Below are positions 19,435 to 29,962 of a DNA stretch of 64,000 nt, in pieces. Under the pieces are notes generated by a model. It did no database searches and had not been told where the DNA came from. It saw nothing but the letters and a program-made list of their open reading frames with translations. This stretch comes from Jannaschia seohaensis. GTDB taxonomy: Bacteria > Pseudomonadota > Alphaproteobacteria > Rhodobacterales > Rhodobacteraceae. The stretch covers positions 62,001 through 126,000 of the forward strand of contig NZ_UETC01000006.1 of assembly GCF_900116765.1 (NCBI RefSeq). Reading direction: 5' to 3'. The translations under genes were made by a program, and so were the position numbers. Every line of letters begins with the position of its first letter. Within the stretch, counting starts at the first letter, position 1.

Positions 19435-20358
19435 TCAGAACGCGACCCGGTCGCCCCCTTTGAGGCCGAGCGTCTCCCGCGCCTCGTCGGGCGTCGCAGG
19501 GCGCTTTCCCAACCCGGCGAGCATCGCGACCATCTTTTCAACCTGCTGCGCATTGGACGTGGCCAGCGCCCCCCGCCCGATCCAGAGCGAATCCTCCAGC
19601 CCGACCCGCACGTTCCCGCCCATCGCCGCCGCCTGCGCCGCGATGCGGAACTGCGCCGCTCCCGCGCCCAGCACCGACCAGCGCAGGTCGGCGCCGAACA
19701 GTCGATCCGCCGTGCGCTTCATGTGCAGCACGTCCTCGGGGTGCGTCCCGATCCCACCCAGCAGCCCGAAGACGGATTGCACGAAGAATGGCGGCTCGAC
19801 CAAGCCCCGCCCGGCGAAATGGGCGAGGTTGTAGAGGTGGGAAATGTCGTAGCACTCGAACTCGAACCGGGTGCCGCGCGCACCCGCTTCTCGCAGGACG
19901 TATTCGATATCCTTGAAGGAGTTGCGGAACACGAGGTCGCGCGAGCCCTCTAGGAACTCCCGCTCCCAGCCGGCGATATCCGGGTAGCGGTCGAGCATGC
20001 CGTAAAGGCCGAAATTCATCGATCCCATGTTGAGCGAGGCGACCTCGGGGGCGAACTCCGTCGCCGGACGGGCCCGTTCCTCCACCGTCATGTACGGCGA
20101 TCCGCCGGTGGTCAGGTTCACGACCGCGCCGGTGGCCTGCTTGATGCGCGGCAGGAATCGGGCGAAGCCCTCGGGCGACTGATCGGGCCGGCCCGTCTCG
20201 GGATCGCGGGCATGCAGGTGCAGGATGGCCGCGCCCGCCTCGGCGGCGCCGATGGCGGCCTCGGCGATCTCATCGGGCGTCACCGGCAGATGCGGCGACA
20301 TGCTGGGTGTGTGAATGGAACCTGTGATCGCGCAGGTGATGATGACGGCGTTTGACAT
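19435..20358 (-). CDS. BKACE-family 3-keto acid cleavage enzyme
   Basis: 307 residues starting MSNAVIITCAITG, with a GGAAGAG ribosome site. It belongs to the beta-keto acid cleavage enzyme family (formerly DUF849), whose type member Kce cleaves 3-keto-5-aminohexanoate with acetyl-CoA during lysine fermentation. Visible zinc-site elements are the HLHARD segment (two His) and later Glu/His residues of the TIM barrel, including FEFECYDISHL. Substrates across the family vary widely (carnitine, lysine and betaine-derived keto acids), so the substrate is open. It is convergent with the helicase gene. Confidence 0.9.
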   Translation of the reverse strand: MSNAVIITCAITGSIHTPSMSPHLPVTPDEIAEAAIGAAEAGAAILHLHARDPETGRPDQSPEGFARFLPRIKQATGAVVNLTTGGSPYMTVEERARPATEFAPEVASLNMGSMNFGLYGMLDRYPDIAGWEREFLEGSRDLVFRNSFKDIEYVLREAGARGTRFEFECYDISHLYNLAHFAGRGLVEPPFFVQSVFGLLGGIGTHPEDVLHMKRTADRLFGADLRWSVLGAGAAQFRIAAQAAAMGGNVRVGLEDSLWIGRGALATSNAQQVEKMVAMLAGLGKRPATPDEARETLGLKGGDRVAF

Positions 20359-20464
20359 GTCGGCTCTTCCCCTCATGGCGCGGAGCTTGCCCGTTCCGTC
20401 CTATTCCGTCCAGGCGTCGCCGCCGTACGTCGGTGATCGGGACGCACCAGTTTCCGGTCGGCGG

Positions 20465-20513
20465 GCGAGGGGCCAGCCCCTCGCGCTCCCCGGGATATTT
20501 AAGCAGGGAAGAA
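20465..20513. repeat. Hairpin plus intergenic repeat, family B
   Basis: An 8-bp stem (GCGAGGGG with CCCCTCGC, loop CCAG, 20465-20484) is followed by GGGATATTTAAGCAGGGAAG plus AA (20492-20513), the inverse of the repeat at 19321-19342. The copy at 40491-40544 has the same hairpin-plus-motif design. It lies between the BKACE gene promoter and glpV. Confidence 0.6.
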
Positions 20514-20566
20514 GGGGGCGCCGCGGATCGGGGGACCGGTCGGGCGCAAAGAGACCGCCAAATGAA

Positions 20567-20591
20567 GAAGGGCCCCGCGCGGGGGCCCTTC
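20567..20591 (-). terminator. Terminator of the glp operon
   Basis: A perfect 10-bp stem (GAAGGGCCCC with GGGGCCCTTC, loop GCGCG) ends 22 bases beyond the glpV stop codon. On the minus strand the stem runs into TTCATTT, a weak U-tract. It is the only strong hairpin between glpV and the BKACE gene besides the repeat element. Confidence 0.65.
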
Positions 20592-20612
20592 GGTTAGTCG
20601 ATGGCGCGAGGC

Positions 20613-22331
20613 TTAGTTCTGCCAGGACTGGATCAGCTCGTCATAGGAGACGGTCATCGGCTCCTCGTCCTCGTTCTCCAGCTTGGCCTTGGGCGAGCCC
20701 GGCTGCGACAGCCAGTATTCCGGGTCTTGCTCCTCGTTCATGACGGGCCCCAGATCGCCCTGGACGCCGGCGCGCTCCAGACGCTCCAGCACCTGCTCCT
20801 GCTGCTCGCAGAGCGCGTCGAGCGCCTCTTGTGGAGTCTTATCGCCCGACATCGCGTCGCCGATATTCTGCCACCAGAGCTGCGCCAGGCGCGGGTAGTC
20901 CGGCACGTTGGTGCCGGTGGGCGACCACTGCACGCGGGCCGGAGAGCGATAGAACTCGACCAGGCCGCCGAGACGCGGAGCGCGCTCGGTGAAGTGGTCG
21001 GAGTTGATCGTCGACTCGCGGATGAAGGTCAGGCCCACATCGGACTTCTTCAGGTCCACCGTCTTGGAGGTGACGAACTGCGCATAGAGCCAGGCGGCCT
21101 TGGCGCGGTCGACCGGGGTCGACTCCATCAGCGTCCAGGAACCGGCGTCCTGATAGCCGATCTTGGTGCCCTCGGTCCAATAGACCCCGTGCGGCGACGG
21201 CGCCATCCGCCAGAGCGGCATGCCATCCTCGTCGAGCACGGCATCGGCCCCATCGCCCACCATATCGGCGGTGAAGGCGGTGTACCAGAACATCTGCTGC
21301 GCGATGTTGCCCTGGGCCGGGATCGGACCCGCCTCGCCGAAGGTCATGCCCGCGGCGGTGGGCGGCGAATACTTCTCGAGCCACTCAATGGCCTTGGTCA
21401 CGGCATAGACGGCGGCGGGGCCGTTGGTCGCGCCGCCACGGGCAACGCAGGAGCCGACCGGCTGCGAGTTCTCGTTGACCCGGATGCCCCATTCGTCGAC
21501 GGGCAGGCCGTTGGGCTCGCCCACGTCTCCCATGCCAGCCATGGACATCCACGCATCGGTGTAGCGCCAGCCGAGCGAGGGGTCCTTCTTGCCGTAATCC
21601 ATGTTGCCATAGATGTCGCCCTCGATGCCCATATGGCTGAGGTCGCGGCCGGTAAAGAACTCGGCGATGTCCTCATAGGCGGACCAGTTCACCGGCACGC
21701 CCAGCTCGTAGCCGTACTGCTCGCGGAAGTCGGACATGTTCTTCTCGTCGGTGAACATGTCGTAGCGGAACCAGTAAAGGTTCGCGAATTGCTGGTCGGG
21801 CAGCTGGTAGAGCTTGCCGTCCGGGCCGGTGGTGAAGTCGAGGCCGATGAAGTCGTCGAGATCCAGCGTCGGGCTGGTCACGTCCGCCCCCTCGCCCGCC
21901 ATCCAGTCGGTCAGGTTGCGCGCCTGCTGATAGCGCCAGTGGGTGCCGATCAGGTCCGAGTCGTTGACATAGGCGTCGTAGATGTTCTCGCCCGACTGCA
22001 TCTGCGTCTGGAGACGCTCGACCACGTCGCCCTCGCCGATCAGGTCATGGGTGACTTGGATGCCAGTGATGGCCGAGAATGCCGGGGCGAGCACCTGGGA
22101 TTCGTACTCGTGGGTCGTGATCGTTTCGGAGACGACGCTGATCTCCATGCCGGCGAACGGCTGGGCCGCGTCGACGAACCACTGCATCTCGGCTTCCTGC
22201 TCCTCGCGGGTGAGGACCGAGAGGCCCGCGATCTCGTTGTCGAGAAACGCGCGCGCCGCCTCCATGTCGGCGAAGGCCGGGCCGGTCAGGCCCAGAGCCA
22301 CCGCCGTGGTGGTCATCAATAGTCTATTCAT
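20613..22331 (-). CDS. glpV: Glycerol ABC transporter, periplasmic binding protein
   Basis: 572 residues, an extracellular solute-binding protein family 1 member, longer than most sugar-binding proteins. The signal peptide is MNRLLMTTTAVALGLTGPAFA. It would capture glycerol in the periplasm and deliver it to the GlpP-GlpQ permeases. The assignment rests on operon order (S-T-P-Q-U-V under a divergent DeoR regulator), which matches the glycerol operon described in Rhizobium leguminosarum, and on the distinctive N-terminal DMEAARAFLDNEIAGLSVLT. The start has GGAGGAAAGAC before the ATG. It is the last gene of the operon, followed by a terminator hairpin. Confidence 0.88.
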   Translation of the reverse strand: MNRLLMTTTAVALGLTGPAFADMEAARAFLDNEIAGLSVLTREEQEAEMQWFVDAAQPFAGMEISVVSETITTHEYESQVLAPAFSAITGIQVTHDLIGEGDVVERLQTQMQSGENIYDAYVNDSDLIGTHWRYQQARNLTDWMAGEGADVTSPTLDLDDFIGLDFTTGPDGKLYQLPDQQFANLYWFRYDMFTDEKNMSDFREQYGYELGVPVNWSAYEDIAEFFTGRDLSHMGIEGDIYGNMDYGKKDPSLGWRYTDAWMSMAGMGDVGEPNGLPVDEWGIRVNENSQPVGSCVARGGATNGPAAVYAVTKAIEWLEKYSPPTAAGMTFGEAGPIPAQGNIAQQMFWYTAFTADMVGDGADAVLDEDGMPLWRMAPSPHGVYWTEGTKIGYQDAGSWTLMESTPVDRAKAAWLYAQFVTSKTVDLKKSDVGLTFIRESTINSDHFTERAPRLGGLVEFYRSPARVQWSPTGTNVPDYPRLAQLWWQNIGDAMSGDKTPQEALDALCEQQEQVLERLERAGVQGDLGPVMNEEQDPEYWLSQPGSPKAKLENEDEEPMTVSYDELIQSWQN

Positions 22332-22366
22332 GTCTTTCCTCCCTGAAAGATCGTTCGGTTATGGGG

Positions 22367-22642
22367 TTATACCCAGCGGAACACCGCCGCGGCATAGATC
22401 GCGCAGAGAAGCAGGGCCCAGTATTGGGGCAAGCCCGACAGGCCCAGCCATGCGAGATTGATGAAGGCGGAGCCCAGCAGCGTAATGAACAGCCGGTCGC
22501 CGCGCGTCGTCTCGATCCGGAGGATGCCCAGCCGCGGGGCCTCCGGGAACTTGATCGCGAGAAAGGTGAAGGTCAGCAGCGTCGCCGCGATGATCGCGAA
22601 GAAGGCCGCCGTGGGCCAGGTCCAGGCCATCCAGTCAAGCAT
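22367..22642 (-). CDS. glpU: Small membrane protein of the glycerol ABC operon (DUF2160)
   Basis: 91 residues with three hydrophobic segments (about 10-30, 50-68 and 72-90), matching the DUF2160 family called GlpU in rhizobial glycerol operons. It is probably an accessory inner-membrane component; its role in transport is not defined. AAAGGAGG precedes the ATG, and it lies 35 bp upstream of glpV. Confidence 0.85.
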   Translation of the reverse strand: MLDWMAWTWPTAAFFAIIAATLLTFTFLAIKFPEAPRLGILRIETTRGDRLFITLLGSAFINLAWLGLSGLPQYWALLLCAIYAAAVFRWV

Positions 22643-22654
22643 GTCGCGCCTCCT

Positions 22655-22776
22655 TTACGTATCGATCTCGGGCCGGGCGGTGAAAGGCCCGGTCGGCGTA
22701 AGATCGGTGTTGCGAGTATTCACCGAGGCGCCCGAATTCCGGGGCTGAGGGGCGAGGATGGGGCGCAATGCGTCCA

Positions 22777-22777
<1 letters not shown>
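22655..22777 (-). CDS. Possible 40-residue protein between glpQ and glpU
   Basis: An ATG overlaps the glpQ stop as TGATG and opens MDALRPILAPQPRNSGASVN and then TRNTDLTPTGPFTARPEIDT, ending 12 bases before glpU. It has no membrane segment or recognisable domain. The stop-start overlap is suggestive of coupled translation, but chance open frames are common at this GC content. Confidence 0.3.
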
Positions 22778-24529
<1,752 letters not shown>

Positions 24530-24533
<4 letters not shown>

Positions 24534-25624
24534 GCCGCGGCTCCTTCCGGCGTGGCTGCCTCGGGCGCGACGCGCCAACCGTCCGAATAGACGTTCACGC
24601 CCTCCGGCGCGAAGGCGATGCGGGTCGCGTCGGCGGGAACGGGAACGCCCTCGGAGAGGATGACATTGACCTCGGTTCCACCGACATCGGCGCGCACAAT
24701 CTTGTGTCGGCCCACATCCTCGACGCGCTTCACGGTCGCGGGCAGACCCTCGGCGCCGAGGCGCGTGAACTCGGGCCGCACGCCGACTTCGACGCGGCCC
24801 TTGGGCTGGCCGAAGCTGCGGCCCAGCCCAATCTCCTGGCCGCCGATCACGGCGCGGTCGCCGCGCACTTCGGCCGCCAGCACGTTCATGCCCGGCGAGC
24901 CGATGAAATAGCCGACGAAGGTATGCTCCGGCCGCTCGAACAGTTCCTGCGGGGTGCCCATCTGGACGACGCGTCCATCATACATGACCACGACCTTGTC
25001 GGCGAAGGTCAACGCTTCGGTCTGGTCGTGGGTCACATAGATCATCGTGTGCCCGAACTGCTGGTGCAGCGACTTGAGCTGGGTGCGAAGCTCCCATTTC
25101 ATATGGGGATCGATCACCGTCAGCGGCTCGTCGAAGAGAAGCGCGTTCACGTCCTCCCGCACCATCCCGCGGCCCAGCGAAATCTTCTGCTTGGCGTCGG
25201 CGGTCAGCCCCCGCGCCTTGCGGTCGAGCACCGCTTCCATGCCGATCATCGCGCCGATCTCCTGGACGCGCTTGGCGATATAGGCCGCGTCGGCGCCGCG
25301 GTTGCGCAACGGAAAGGCGAGGTTATCGCGCACCGTCATCGTGTCGTAGACGACCGGGAACTGGAACACCTGCGCGATGTTGCGCTGCGCCGTGGGCGCG
25401 TGGGTCACGTCCACCCCGTCAAACAGGATGCGCCCCTGCGACGGCTCCAGCAGCCCCGAGATGATGTTGAGCAGCGTGGACTTGCCGCAGCCAGACGCGC
25501 CGAGCAGGGCATAGGCCTCCCCATCGACCCAGTCATGGTCGAGCTGCTTGAGCGCGTAATCCTCGGGACCCGAAGGGTTGGGCGAATAGGAATGCGCGAG
25601 ATTGTCGAGCGTGATCTTGGCCAT
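24530..25624 (-). CDS. glpT: Glycerol ABC transporter ATP-binding protein GlpT
   Basis: 364 residues of the MalK/UgpC type with a C-terminal TOBE/OB regulatory domain from about residue 240. Walker A is canonical (GASGCGKST), the Q-loop is VFQFPVVYDTMTV, Walker B is ALLFDEPL and the H-loop is YVTHDQTEAL. The LSGGQ signature is replaced by ADAKQKISLGRG, so it cannot supply a normal signature to its partner. It directly abuts glpS (stop and ATG adjacent). With GlpS it should form an asymmetric ATPase pair. Confidence 0.9.
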
Positions 25625-26704
25625 TCACGCGGCCTCCGCGTAAGGGGCGGGGGCGACGAGCACCCCGTTTGCGTCGAAGAGATAGACATGGGCCGGATCG
25701 AGAAATGCGCTGATCCGCGTCCCCGGAGTCAACTCCCGCACGCCATGGACCAGCCCGACCCAACGATGGCCCTTGTGGTCCAGGTGCACGAAGGTCTCCG
25801 ATCCGGTGATCTCTGTCACGGCGAGGTCGCAGCCGAACTCTAGCGCCGCCTCGGTATGGCGCGCGAGGTCGATATGGTTCGGACGGAAGCCGGCCCGATA
25901 TGCCCCGTCCGCAGCCCCTGCCGGGGCGGGCGCGCTCTGACCGTCGCCATAATCGACGGTGCCGCCGCGCACCGTCACATCGACAAAGTTCATCGGCGGA
26001 TCGCTGAAGACCCGCGCCGTCGTCGCGTCCACCGGCTTGCGATAGACGCTGGGGGTCGGACCGAACTGCGTCACCCGCCCTTCCCAAAGCGTGGCGACAT
26101 TGCCGCCCAGCAGCAGCGCCTCCTCCGGCTCGGTGGTCGCGTAGACGAAGATCGAGCCCGATTCCTTGAAGATGTTGGGGATCTCGGCGCGCAACTCCTC
26201 CCGCAGCTTGTAGTCGAGATTGGCCAGCGGCTCATCGAGCAGGACGAGGCCCGCATTCTTGACCAGCGCCCGCGCGAGGGCGCAGCGCTGCTGCTGCCCG
26301 CCCGAAAGCTCCAGGGGTTTGCGGTCCAGCATCGGCGACAGCCGCATCAGATCGGCGGCCTGCCGCACGGCCCGGTCGATCTCGTCGCGGGACTTCCCCA
26401 GCAGGCGCATCGGCGAGGCGATGTTGTCGTAAACGGTCATCGAGGGGTAGTTGATGAATTGCTGGTAGACCATGGCCACGCCACGATCCTGCACCCGCAT
26501 GCCGGTGACATCCTGGCCCTGCCAGACGATCCGCCCGGTATTGGGCACGTCGAGCCCCGCCATCAGCCGCATCAGCGACGTCTTGCCCGAGAGCGTCGGC
26601 CCGAGCAGGACGTTCATCGTCCCCGCCTCCAGCGTCAGATCGGTTGGGTAGACATGGACCTGTCCATCCACCATCTTCGACACACCGTCGAGCACGAGCG
26701 TCAT
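25625..26704 (-). CDS. glpS: Glycerol ABC transporter ATP-binding protein GlpS
   Basis: 359 residues, MalK-type ATPase with a C-terminal OB-like domain. Walker A is the variant GPTLSGKTS, the Q-loop is VYQQFINYPSMTV, the signature is a full LSGGQQQR and Walker B is LVLLDEPLANLD. The H-loop reads YATTEPEEAL, with Thr where the catalytic His is expected. It is the first gene of the operon, preceded by GGGGAGA before the ATG and by the regulatory region shared with glpR. Confidence 0.9.
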   Translation of the reverse strand: MTLVLDGVSKMVDGQVHVYPTDLTLEAGTMNVLLGPTLSGKTSLMRLMAGLDVPNTGRIVWQGQDVTGMRVQDRGVAMVYQQFINYPSMTVYDNIASPMRLLGKSRDEIDRAVRQAADLMRLSPMLDRKPLELSGGQQQRCALARALVKNAGLVLLDEPLANLDYKLREELRAEIPNIFKESGSIFVYATTEPEEALLLGGNVATLWEGRVTQFGPTPSVYRKPVDATTARVFSDPPMNFVDVTVRGGTVDYGDGQSAPAPAGAADGAYRAGFRPNHIDLARHTEAALEFGCDLAVTEITGSETFVHLDHKGHRWVGLVHGVRELTPGTRISAFLDPAHVYLFDANGVLVAPAPYAEAA

Positions 26705-26964
26705 GCGAAATCTCCCCTAAGGACCGCGCACGAACGCACGCCGCCATTCCTCTCGGCGGGATCGTGACCGCGAGAGCACCAGCTGTCAATCGAACTTTCG
26801 TTTTTATTCCTTTTTTTGTCGCAGCAGGATCACCTCCGGCGCCCGCCGGCAAGAACATGCCGGATAACCAACTGTTATAAATTGACTTTATGGAACGTTT
26901 CCTCGAGGCTTGATGCGATGTTCGCTGAAATGCTAGTCTTTTCGCGATTATCGGAGATGCTCCT
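26705..26964. promoter_or_regulatory. Divergent glpS/glpR regulatory region
   Basis: 260 bp, clearly more AT-rich than its surroundings. On the minus strand a perfect -35 box TTGACA (complement of 26784-26789) lies 17 bp from a weak -10 CACGAT, pointing at glpS. Beside the -35 is CGAACTTTCG (26791-26800), with CGAA/TTCG arms; TTTCG recurs near the glpR start (TTTTCGCGATTATCG, 26939-26953), so these are candidate GlpR sites. On the plus strand TTGATG (26910-26915) and TAGTCT (26934-26939) are possible glpR promoter boxes. All site calls are by eye. Confidence 0.5.
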
Positions 26965-27732
26965 TTGGCCACAAATTTTCGCAAAGCGGAGATCCTCGAA
27001 CAGGCCCGCCGCGACGGCAAAGTGGTGGTCGAGCACCTCGCGCGCCGCTTCGACGTGACCGTCCAGACGATCCGCCGCGACCTGTCGGAACTGTCGGATG
27101 CGGGCAAGTTGGAACGGGTTCATGGCGGCGCCGTGATTCCCTCTGGTGTGGTCAACTTGGTCTACGAGGAGCGGCGGCGCCTCAACGAGGAGGGCAAGCA
27201 GGTGATCGCAAAAGCCTGCGCCGCCGATATTCCCGACGGGTCATCGCTCTTCATGAATATCGGGACGACCACCGAGGCCGTCGCACACGCCTTGCGCGAC
27301 CACGAGAACCTGCTGGTGGTCACGAACAACCTCAACATCGCCAACATCCTTTCGGGCAATGTCGGCTGCGAGATCGTCGTCGCGGGCGGCATGCTCCGGC
27401 GGGCTGACGGCGGGCTGATCGGAGGCTTTGCCGCCGACACGGTGCGGCAGTTCAAGTTCGACTACGCCGTGATCGGCTGCTCCGCTCTGGACCGCGACGG
27501 GGATCTGCTCGACTTCGACGCGCAGGAGATCGTCGTGACCCAGGCGGCCCTGGCGCGGGCGCGCAGGGTCTTTGCGGTGGTCGACCACTCCAAGCTCGAC
27601 CGCAAGGCGCCCATCGCGATCTGCGGTCTCGCGGACTTGGACGTGCTCTATACCGATGGGCCGCTGCCATCGGCCTTACAAGGGATCGCGAAAAACCGCG
27701 GGACGCGGGTCGTCGAGACCGGCCCGGCCTGA
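26965..27732 (+). CDS. glpR: DeoR-family repressor of the glycerol operon
   Basis: 255 residues starting at TTG, with GGAG eight bases upstream; the N-terminus ATNFRKAEILEQARRDGKVV matches DeoR/GlpR proteins, and no in-frame ATG fits. The N-terminal DeoR helix-turn-helix (VEHLARRFDVTVQTIRRDLS, about residues 23-45) is followed by the sugar-phosphate-sensing domain with IGTTTEAVAHAL and VVDHSKLDRKAP. In relatives the effector is glycerol-3-phosphate. It is divergent from glpS and presumably represses the importer operon when glycerol-3-phosphate is low. Confidence 0.9.
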   Translation: MATNFRKAEILEQARRDGKVVVEHLARRFDVTVQTIRRDLSELSDAGKLERVHGGAVIPSGVVNLVYEERRRLNEEGKQVIAKACAADIPDGSSLFMNIGTTTEAVAHALRDHENLLVVTNNLNIANILSGNVGCEIVVAGGMLRRADGGLIGGFAADTVRQFKFDYAVIGCSALDRDGDLLDFDAQEIVVTQAALARARRVFAVVDHSKLDRKAPIAICGLADLDVLYTDGPLPSALQGIAKNRGTRVVETGPA

Positions 27733-27773
27733 GGCCACCGCCTGCGGCGAGACGCGCAGACGGCGCGGATGCC

Positions 27774-28760
27774 TTAATTCAGCATCCCGATCTCCGCATA
27801 GAACCGGACCGCACCTGGATGCAGGTCGATGCCGACGCCGTCGAGCGCGGTCTCAAGGACGACCTGCGCCCCTTTTCGGTGGCCGCCATCCAGAAGGCGG
27901 CGCGTCGTATCGTTCCAAAGCGCCGCCGTGACCGCGTAGATCAGCGCCTCGGGCTGGTCACGCCGCGTGACCCATTGGGCGGTGACGCCCACGGTCACGA
28001 CATCCTCCGATTGGCCCGCATAGATGCCGCCGGGAATCACGTCCGGGGCAAAGAATTCGTACTCCGTCAGGATCCGGTCGGCCACCGCCCCGGAGATCGG
28101 CACGATCCGGATAGGCACGGCGTCGGCCAGCTCCGAGATCACCCGCGCCGGGTAGCCGCCCGCGAAAAAGAACGCATCGAGTTCGCCCGCCCGCAAGGCC
28201 CGCGCGGCATCCTCGACGCGGAGATAGGCCGCGTCGATCATACTCTCGCGCAGACCGGCGGCGCGCAGCACGAAGCGGGCCTCGACCAGGGTGCCCGATC
28301 CCGGCTCGTCGAGAGAGACCCGCTTGCCCGCGAGGTCCGCGACGCCCTCGATCCCCGACCCGGCGGCGACGACCAGGTGGATCGACTCGGGGTAGAGATT
28401 TGCGATGGCGACGAGATCCTCGACCGGGTTCCGTCCCACCCAGATGCCGGTTCCGGTGGCGGCCCAGGTGGCAATGTCAGCCTGGACGAAGCCGCTGTCG
28501 AAGGTGCCGGCGGCGATGGCCTCGACATTCGCGACCGAGCCCCGCGTTGAGATCGCCGTCGCCGTCAGGCCGGGCACGCCGCAGGCCCCGCCCTCCGCGC
28601 AGGGCCGCGAGCCGGGCGGCGCCGAGATGGCCGACGCCACCAGTGAGCCGATGGGAAAATAGGTGCCCGCCGTGCCCCCCGTGGCGATGGTGAAGCCGCG
28701 CGGCGCCTGCGCGAGGGCGGGCCACGCGGATACCAGGAATAGAATGAAGAAAAAACGCAT
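27774..28760 (-). CDS. TAXI-family TRAP-type solute-binding protein (orphan)
   Basis: 328 residues from MRFFFILFLVSAWPALAQA, a signal peptide, then the TAXI (TRAP-associated extracytoplasmic immunogenic) fold: FTIATGGTAGTYFPIGSLVA is the hallmark N-terminal segment, with later TAISTRGSVANVEAI and VSLDEPGSGT. TAXI proteins normally feed small carboxylates or amino acids to a fused DctQM permease, but no TRAP permease gene lies in this window. Instead it sits 111 bp downstream of a membrane-anchored winged-helix protein on the same strand, hinting at a sensory role. Ligand unknown. Confidence 0.85.
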   Translation of the reverse strand: MRFFFILFLVSAWPALAQAPRGFTIATGGTAGTYFPIGSLVASAISAPPGSRPCAEGGACGVPGLTATAISTRGSVANVEAIAAGTFDSGFVQADIATWAATGTGIWVGRNPVEDLVAIANLYPESIHLVVAAGSGIEGVADLAGKRVSLDEPGSGTLVEARFVLRAAGLRESMIDAAYLRVEDAARALRAGELDAFFFAGGYPARVISELADAVPIRIVPISGAVADRILTEYEFFAPDVIPGGIYAGQSEDVVTVGVTAQWVTRRDQPEALIYAVTAALWNDTTRRLLDGGHRKGAQVVLETALDGVGIDLHPGAVRFYAEIGMLN

Positions 28761-28871
28761 CCGGCCCGCCCCTTGATAAATCGAGGGGGAAGAGACCACG
28801 GCGCGGGGGTCCCGTCCAGCATCGACCGGGCAGGCGACGCGCGCCCCATCCGACCGACCGGCCGGGCGCCC

Positions 28872-29573
28872 TCAGATCATGCGAATGACCTTCGGGTCGA
28901 GCGCCAGGACATAGCCCTGCCGCGTGATGTTGCGGATCAGCAGATGGGTCACGATCTGGTTGCCCAGGCTGTCGCGCAGCCGCTTGATCCGCGTCGCCCC
29001 CGCCGCCTCGTCGCAATCCGCTTCGGGCTTGCCCGAGATCATGCTCTCGATCTGCGCGCCGGTCAGCATGTCGCCATCGAGCCGCGCCTCGGCCAGCACG
29101 GCCAAGGTCTCCATCGCTGCATCGGTCAGTTTCAGCTCGATATCGTTCAGCATCACCGCGTTCTCGGCCCGCGCCAGAACCAGCGACGTCACCTGAATGC
29201 CCGAGCGCTCGATCTCGCCCATGCGGCGGTTCAGCGTCACGATGGCGACCAGCAGGACGACACAGGCGATCAGAAGCGCCGAGGCGAAAACCAGCAGCAC
29301 GAAGATCACCGTGCGGTAGCTGGCCAGCACTTCGCCGAACGCCGTCCCCGATTGGGCCAGCACCTCCAACAGACCGATCTCGGCCGGGCTGGTGAGGTCG
29401 GTCTCGATGAAGACCCGCTCGACCCGCGCGTTGAAGGCGTTGCCATCGGGCAGCGTCGCGAACAGGAACACCGCCGCCCCGGCCAGGATGACGACGATGG
29501 CGGCGATGCCGATCAGAAGGATGCGGGCCGAGGCCGCGCGCGTCTCAGTAACGGAGGAAGTAGGCGCCTGCAC
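28872..29573 (-). CDS. Membrane-anchored OmpR-type winged-helix protein
   Basis: 233 residues. Two membrane helices (about 18-38 and 89-111) flank a ~50-residue periplasmic loop. The C-terminal domain (about 130-230) matches the OmpR/PhoB winged helix: VMLNDIELKLTDAAMETLAV, then TRIKRLRDSLGN and NITRQGYVLAL with the usual GY wing. Predicted topology puts both ends in the cytoplasm, so this looks like a ToxR/CadC-like one-component regulator, although with two membrane spans and the DNA-binding domain at the C-terminus rather than the N-terminus. It overlaps the upstream small secreted protein by 29 bp and precedes the TAXI binding protein. Confidence 0.8.
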   Translation of the reverse strand: MQAPTSSVTETRAASARILLIGIAAIVVILAGAAVFLFATLPDGNAFNARVERVFIETDLTSPAEIGLLEVLAQSGTAFGEVLASYRTVIFVLLVFASALLIACVVLLVAIVTLNRRMGEIERSGIQVTSLVLARAENAVMLNDIELKLTDAAMETLAVLAEARLDGDMLTGAQIESMISGKPEADCDEAAGATRIKRLRDSLGNQIVTHLLIRNITRQGYVLALDPKVIRMI

Positions 29574-29826
29574 TGGCTCTCCTTTGGTCGAGGCCCTCGG
29601 GTCCGAAGACGGACACGACGTCGAGTAGCTGCCAGCCGTCGCGCAGTCGAGACGCGATCACGGAGGCGGCGGCTTCGCGCGAACAGGCGCCGTCGGGCAC
29701 CTCCATCACGCCGTAATGCAGACGCAGGGGGTTGTCTTGCTTGGCCTTGTAATCGGCATAGCAGGCGGCCTGCGCCGCCCCGGCGGCGAGGCTGGCGAGA
29801 ACCAAGAGGGGGATGAGGCGTGACAT
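29545..29826 (-). CDS. Small secreted protein, unknown
   Basis: 93 residues from MSRLIPLLVLASLAAGAAQA, a signal peptide cleaved before ACYADYKAKQDNPLRLHYGV. Two cysteines (in CYADY and DGACSREA) could form a disulfide in the periplasm. The C-terminal RLRDGWQLLDVVSVFGPEGL recalls small DUF4177-like domains, but I do not recognise a named family. It is the first gene of a three-gene minus-strand run with the winged-helix protein and the TAXI protein. It diverges from the secreted protein at 29963, with 136 bp between starts. Confidence 0.7.
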   Translation of the reverse strand: MSRLIPLLVLASLAAGAAQAACYADYKAKQDNPLRLHYGVMEVPDGACSREAAASVIASRLRDGWQLLDVVSVFGPEGLDQRRASAGAYFLRY

Positions 29827-29962
29827 GGGGCCAGCCTGGGGGCTCGGCGCGGCGCAGGCAATATCCTCCGGGCCGTTATCGCATGACGGGGCGGCGTTAT
29901 TGTCGTGCCGCCAGGGCGGCGCCCAGCCTGGACCCAGTCTGCCGGACCCGAAAGGAAAGCCC

